DNA of 64,000 nt from Chionis minor (lineage: Eukaryota; Chordata; Aves; Charadriiformes; Chionididae). Of this stretch, positions 62,443 through 64,000 are shown piece by piece. The position numbers and the translations under genes are program-made. Below the pieces are notes generated by a model. It was given only the letters and a program-made list of their open reading frames with translations. It ran no database searches and was not told the DNA's origin. Each line of letters opens with the position of its first letter. Positions within the stretch are counted from its first letter, which is position 1. The stretch spans positions 1-64,000 of the forward strand of contig VZSF01003282.1 in the NCBI GenBank assembly GCA_013398295.1, written 5' to 3'.

Positions 62443-63075
62443 GATACTTCACAGAGAGCAATTTTAGCGCTTGTACGCCAAAGTGGGAGGAATTGGCGAC
62501 TATTGGAAAAAATAGTCCGACTTCTTCACAGAAGATAAATGGTCTAATCTGAAGCCAGCTGTCCCACACAGGAACGCCACCCGAGCATCAGAGCCAAGCT
62601 ATTCATCCTGGTGACCTCACGGAGACACCAGACATCGGGCAAAGTGCGTTTCTCGTCATGTCTTGCCCTGACGCCACGAACATAGACTCTGTCTGACCAC
62701 ACACCGCAGACTCAGCAATGAAAATCCACGTCCAGGCTACACAAGACACACAACTGTATCATGGCTCTGGCACGGGGTTATTTTCTGAAGTGCTGTAACA
62801 CCTTGAGTCATCCCATAGCGTGATATCAAAGTGACAACGGGTTTTAATCTAATAGCAATTTGACTATTTTTATCTTTTTAGGCAAACTCAGTAATTTCTA
62901 AAGGAAAGAAGAAGGAGGGATATCTGAACAGGCTGTGCAGCGTGTCATGTCACTGTGCTTATAAGGTCTTAAAAGTTAATGGCAGAAAATAGAAAGATCA
63001 TTTAAATATGCCAGGGAAGTCATAGCTCTGATCTAACCCAGGTTCCACGGGTAACAGTACTGTGAAAACAGCCTG

Positions 63076-63150
63076 AAAAAAAAAAAAAAAAANNNNNNNN
63101 NNNNNNNNNNNAAAAAAAAAAAAAAAAAAGAAAAGAAAAGGAAAAAAAAG
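63076..63150 (+). repeat. Poly-A tract containing an assembly gap
   Basis: A17, then 19 N at 63093-63111, then A18 and an A/G-rich stretch to about 63150. The true length and content are unknown. Confidence 0.97.
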
Positions 63151-63348
63151 GCCCACTACATTGCATGAAACCATGAGAAGAGCCCCCAGCTCCCCTGCCC
63201 TCTTGGCAGCACGGGCTGGCATGGAGCTCCGGCACCAGCCACTGAGGATTCATCCCGCACGCAGCAGCAGCGTGCCAAGGCGCAACAGCACAGTGGGGCC
63301 ATCTGCGACCTGCCGCTGCGCTTCACGTCAGCCGCAGCAGTAACGTAC

Positions 63349-63394
63349 CTGGGGACTTCCACAGCCCCTGGACCACCCCGCCGGTGTCCGGCCT
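63349..63394 (-). other. Exon-like segment on the minus strand (unassigned, 46 nt)
   Basis: On the minus strand a strong acceptor (TTTCTTTGGCTTCTCTTCTGCAG) and donor (CCCAG|GTACGT) bound 46 nt in the gene's orientation. None of the three frames reads as ankyrin repeat sequence, and the size does not fit the expected preceding exon. Possibly an alternative or cryptic exon. Confidence 0.18.
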
Positions 63395-63769
63395 CTGCAG
63401 AAGAGAAGCCAAAGAAACTCATCTCCACTTTGTCAAGGCCATGGGTGCAGCTGACCGGGGCTGCCGCCCCCACGCTCCACCTAGCAGGGGTTTCTCACAG
63501 AGGTGTCCATCACTGGTTTGCCACCAAATGCGAATCAAAGATGCACAGACACCGGTTAAACAACTCTAAACCATGGCACTTAACTGGGTCTTCATCCTGG
63601 GCCTGCTTCTACAGTAATATTTAAATTTTCTTGTTCTGAATTATCACTGCCCATTCATATTGAAGGCTCTGTTATCTCCTCGCATCGAGTTGTGACATAT
63701 GATGGAGAGCGAAGGTGTATCTGAGACAGATGTGTTGAGCTAGGGGGTGATATTGTGGTTTTCAGCTCC

Positions 63770-64000
63770 AAAAGCGGTGGGGTGCTCGCACAAGGAGCTC
63801 GCGTCACGCAAAGAACAGATCCACTGAGCGCAGGAGCACAGAGGCGGCGCCGCCGCACGCCCAGCAGGTAGGAAAGGAGCAGACCAAGCGCCGCAGCCCC
63901 CCTGCGCCGGCTGCCGCCAGCCCGTGTCCTCCACGCGCTGCAGACGCGGCTCTGCAGAGGCCCAGGGCAGGGAGAGACCTCCGGGAGAGACTGCGGCTCC
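63770..64000. promoter_or_regulatory. GC- and CpG-rich right edge
   Basis: Contains GAGGCGGCGCCGCCGCACGC and CTGCGCCGGCTGCCGCC. It runs out of the window, so its extent is unknown and it may be the edge of a CpG island. Confidence 0.3.

Larger units (their letters stand above)
59597..64000 (-). other. SHANK3: 3' portion of SHANK3 intron upstream of the ankyrin-end exon
   Basis: No ankyrin exon ending in the expected NYNSQTAFQ-like peptide was found in this 4.4 kb. It holds one short CR1 (60746-60885), three homopolymer runs (61364, 62429, 63076), an N gap, and GC-rich blocks near 61860-62060 and 63770-64000. Two exon-like open segments with good splice signals lie here: plus strand 60167-60327 and minus strand 63349-63394. 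They are listed separately. Confidence 0.6.

Noticed and set aside
1..64000. Operons, CRISPR arrays, tRNA or rRNA genes, endogenous retrovirus
   Set aside because: No repeat-spacer pattern, cloverleaf, rRNA-like sequence, LTR pair or gag/pol reading was seen; the reverse-transcriptase remnants all match non-LTR CR1.

Overview
The window reads as intronic DNA of a bird, or less likely another sauropsid. Two things point there: two split coding exons of a vertebrate SHANK-family scaffold gene on the minus strand, and many CR1 LINE copies with the typical CR1 3' tail (tandem ATTCTGTGAT/ATTCTATGAT units and the nearby GGTCCCTTCCAACCC box). No prokaryotic operon, virus, CRISPR array or other compact system is present.

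The only coding sequence I can defend is two consecutive exons of one gene, best matched to SHANK3. The upstream exon, complement 59530-59596 (67 nt), encodes the end of the ankyrin repeat domain. The downstream exon, complement 41540-41876 (337 nt), encodes the linker before the SH3 domain. They join in frame: GATGTTG plus TGCCTTTC reads D-V-V-P-F. The intron between them is 17.65 kb. More than 41.5 kb downstream of the second exon (positions 1-41539) shows no recognisable SH3 or PDZ exon, so that intron appears very long. Positions 59597-64000 are the 3' part of the intron upstream of the first exon.

Layout by position: 1-4187 is GC-rich intron with CpG-dense blocks and short tandem repeats. 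From 4188 to 40480 the intron holds CR1 copies of several ages in both orientations. These include an ancient sense-strand copy spread over about 15240-17420 with a younger CR1 end inside it, an old minus-strand copy at 22900-24300, an old plus-strand pair around 24930-25440 and 35890-36500, and an ancient copy at 39985-40480. From 41100 to 43200 is a GC-rich area around the linker exon with two RFX-type X-box palindromes. From 44557 to 60885 are the younger CR1 copies, the largest being a minus-strand reverse-transcriptase fragment at 52345-54190. A 19-base N gap in a poly-A tract lies at 63093-63111.

Long open frames are common here because much of the sequence is GC-rich and poor in stop codons. 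Apart from the SHANK exons and CR1 remnants, none looks like a real protein. The points worth checking are candidate unannotated exons, the X-box pair, possible alternative transcript starts near the linker exon, and the apparently expanded introns.
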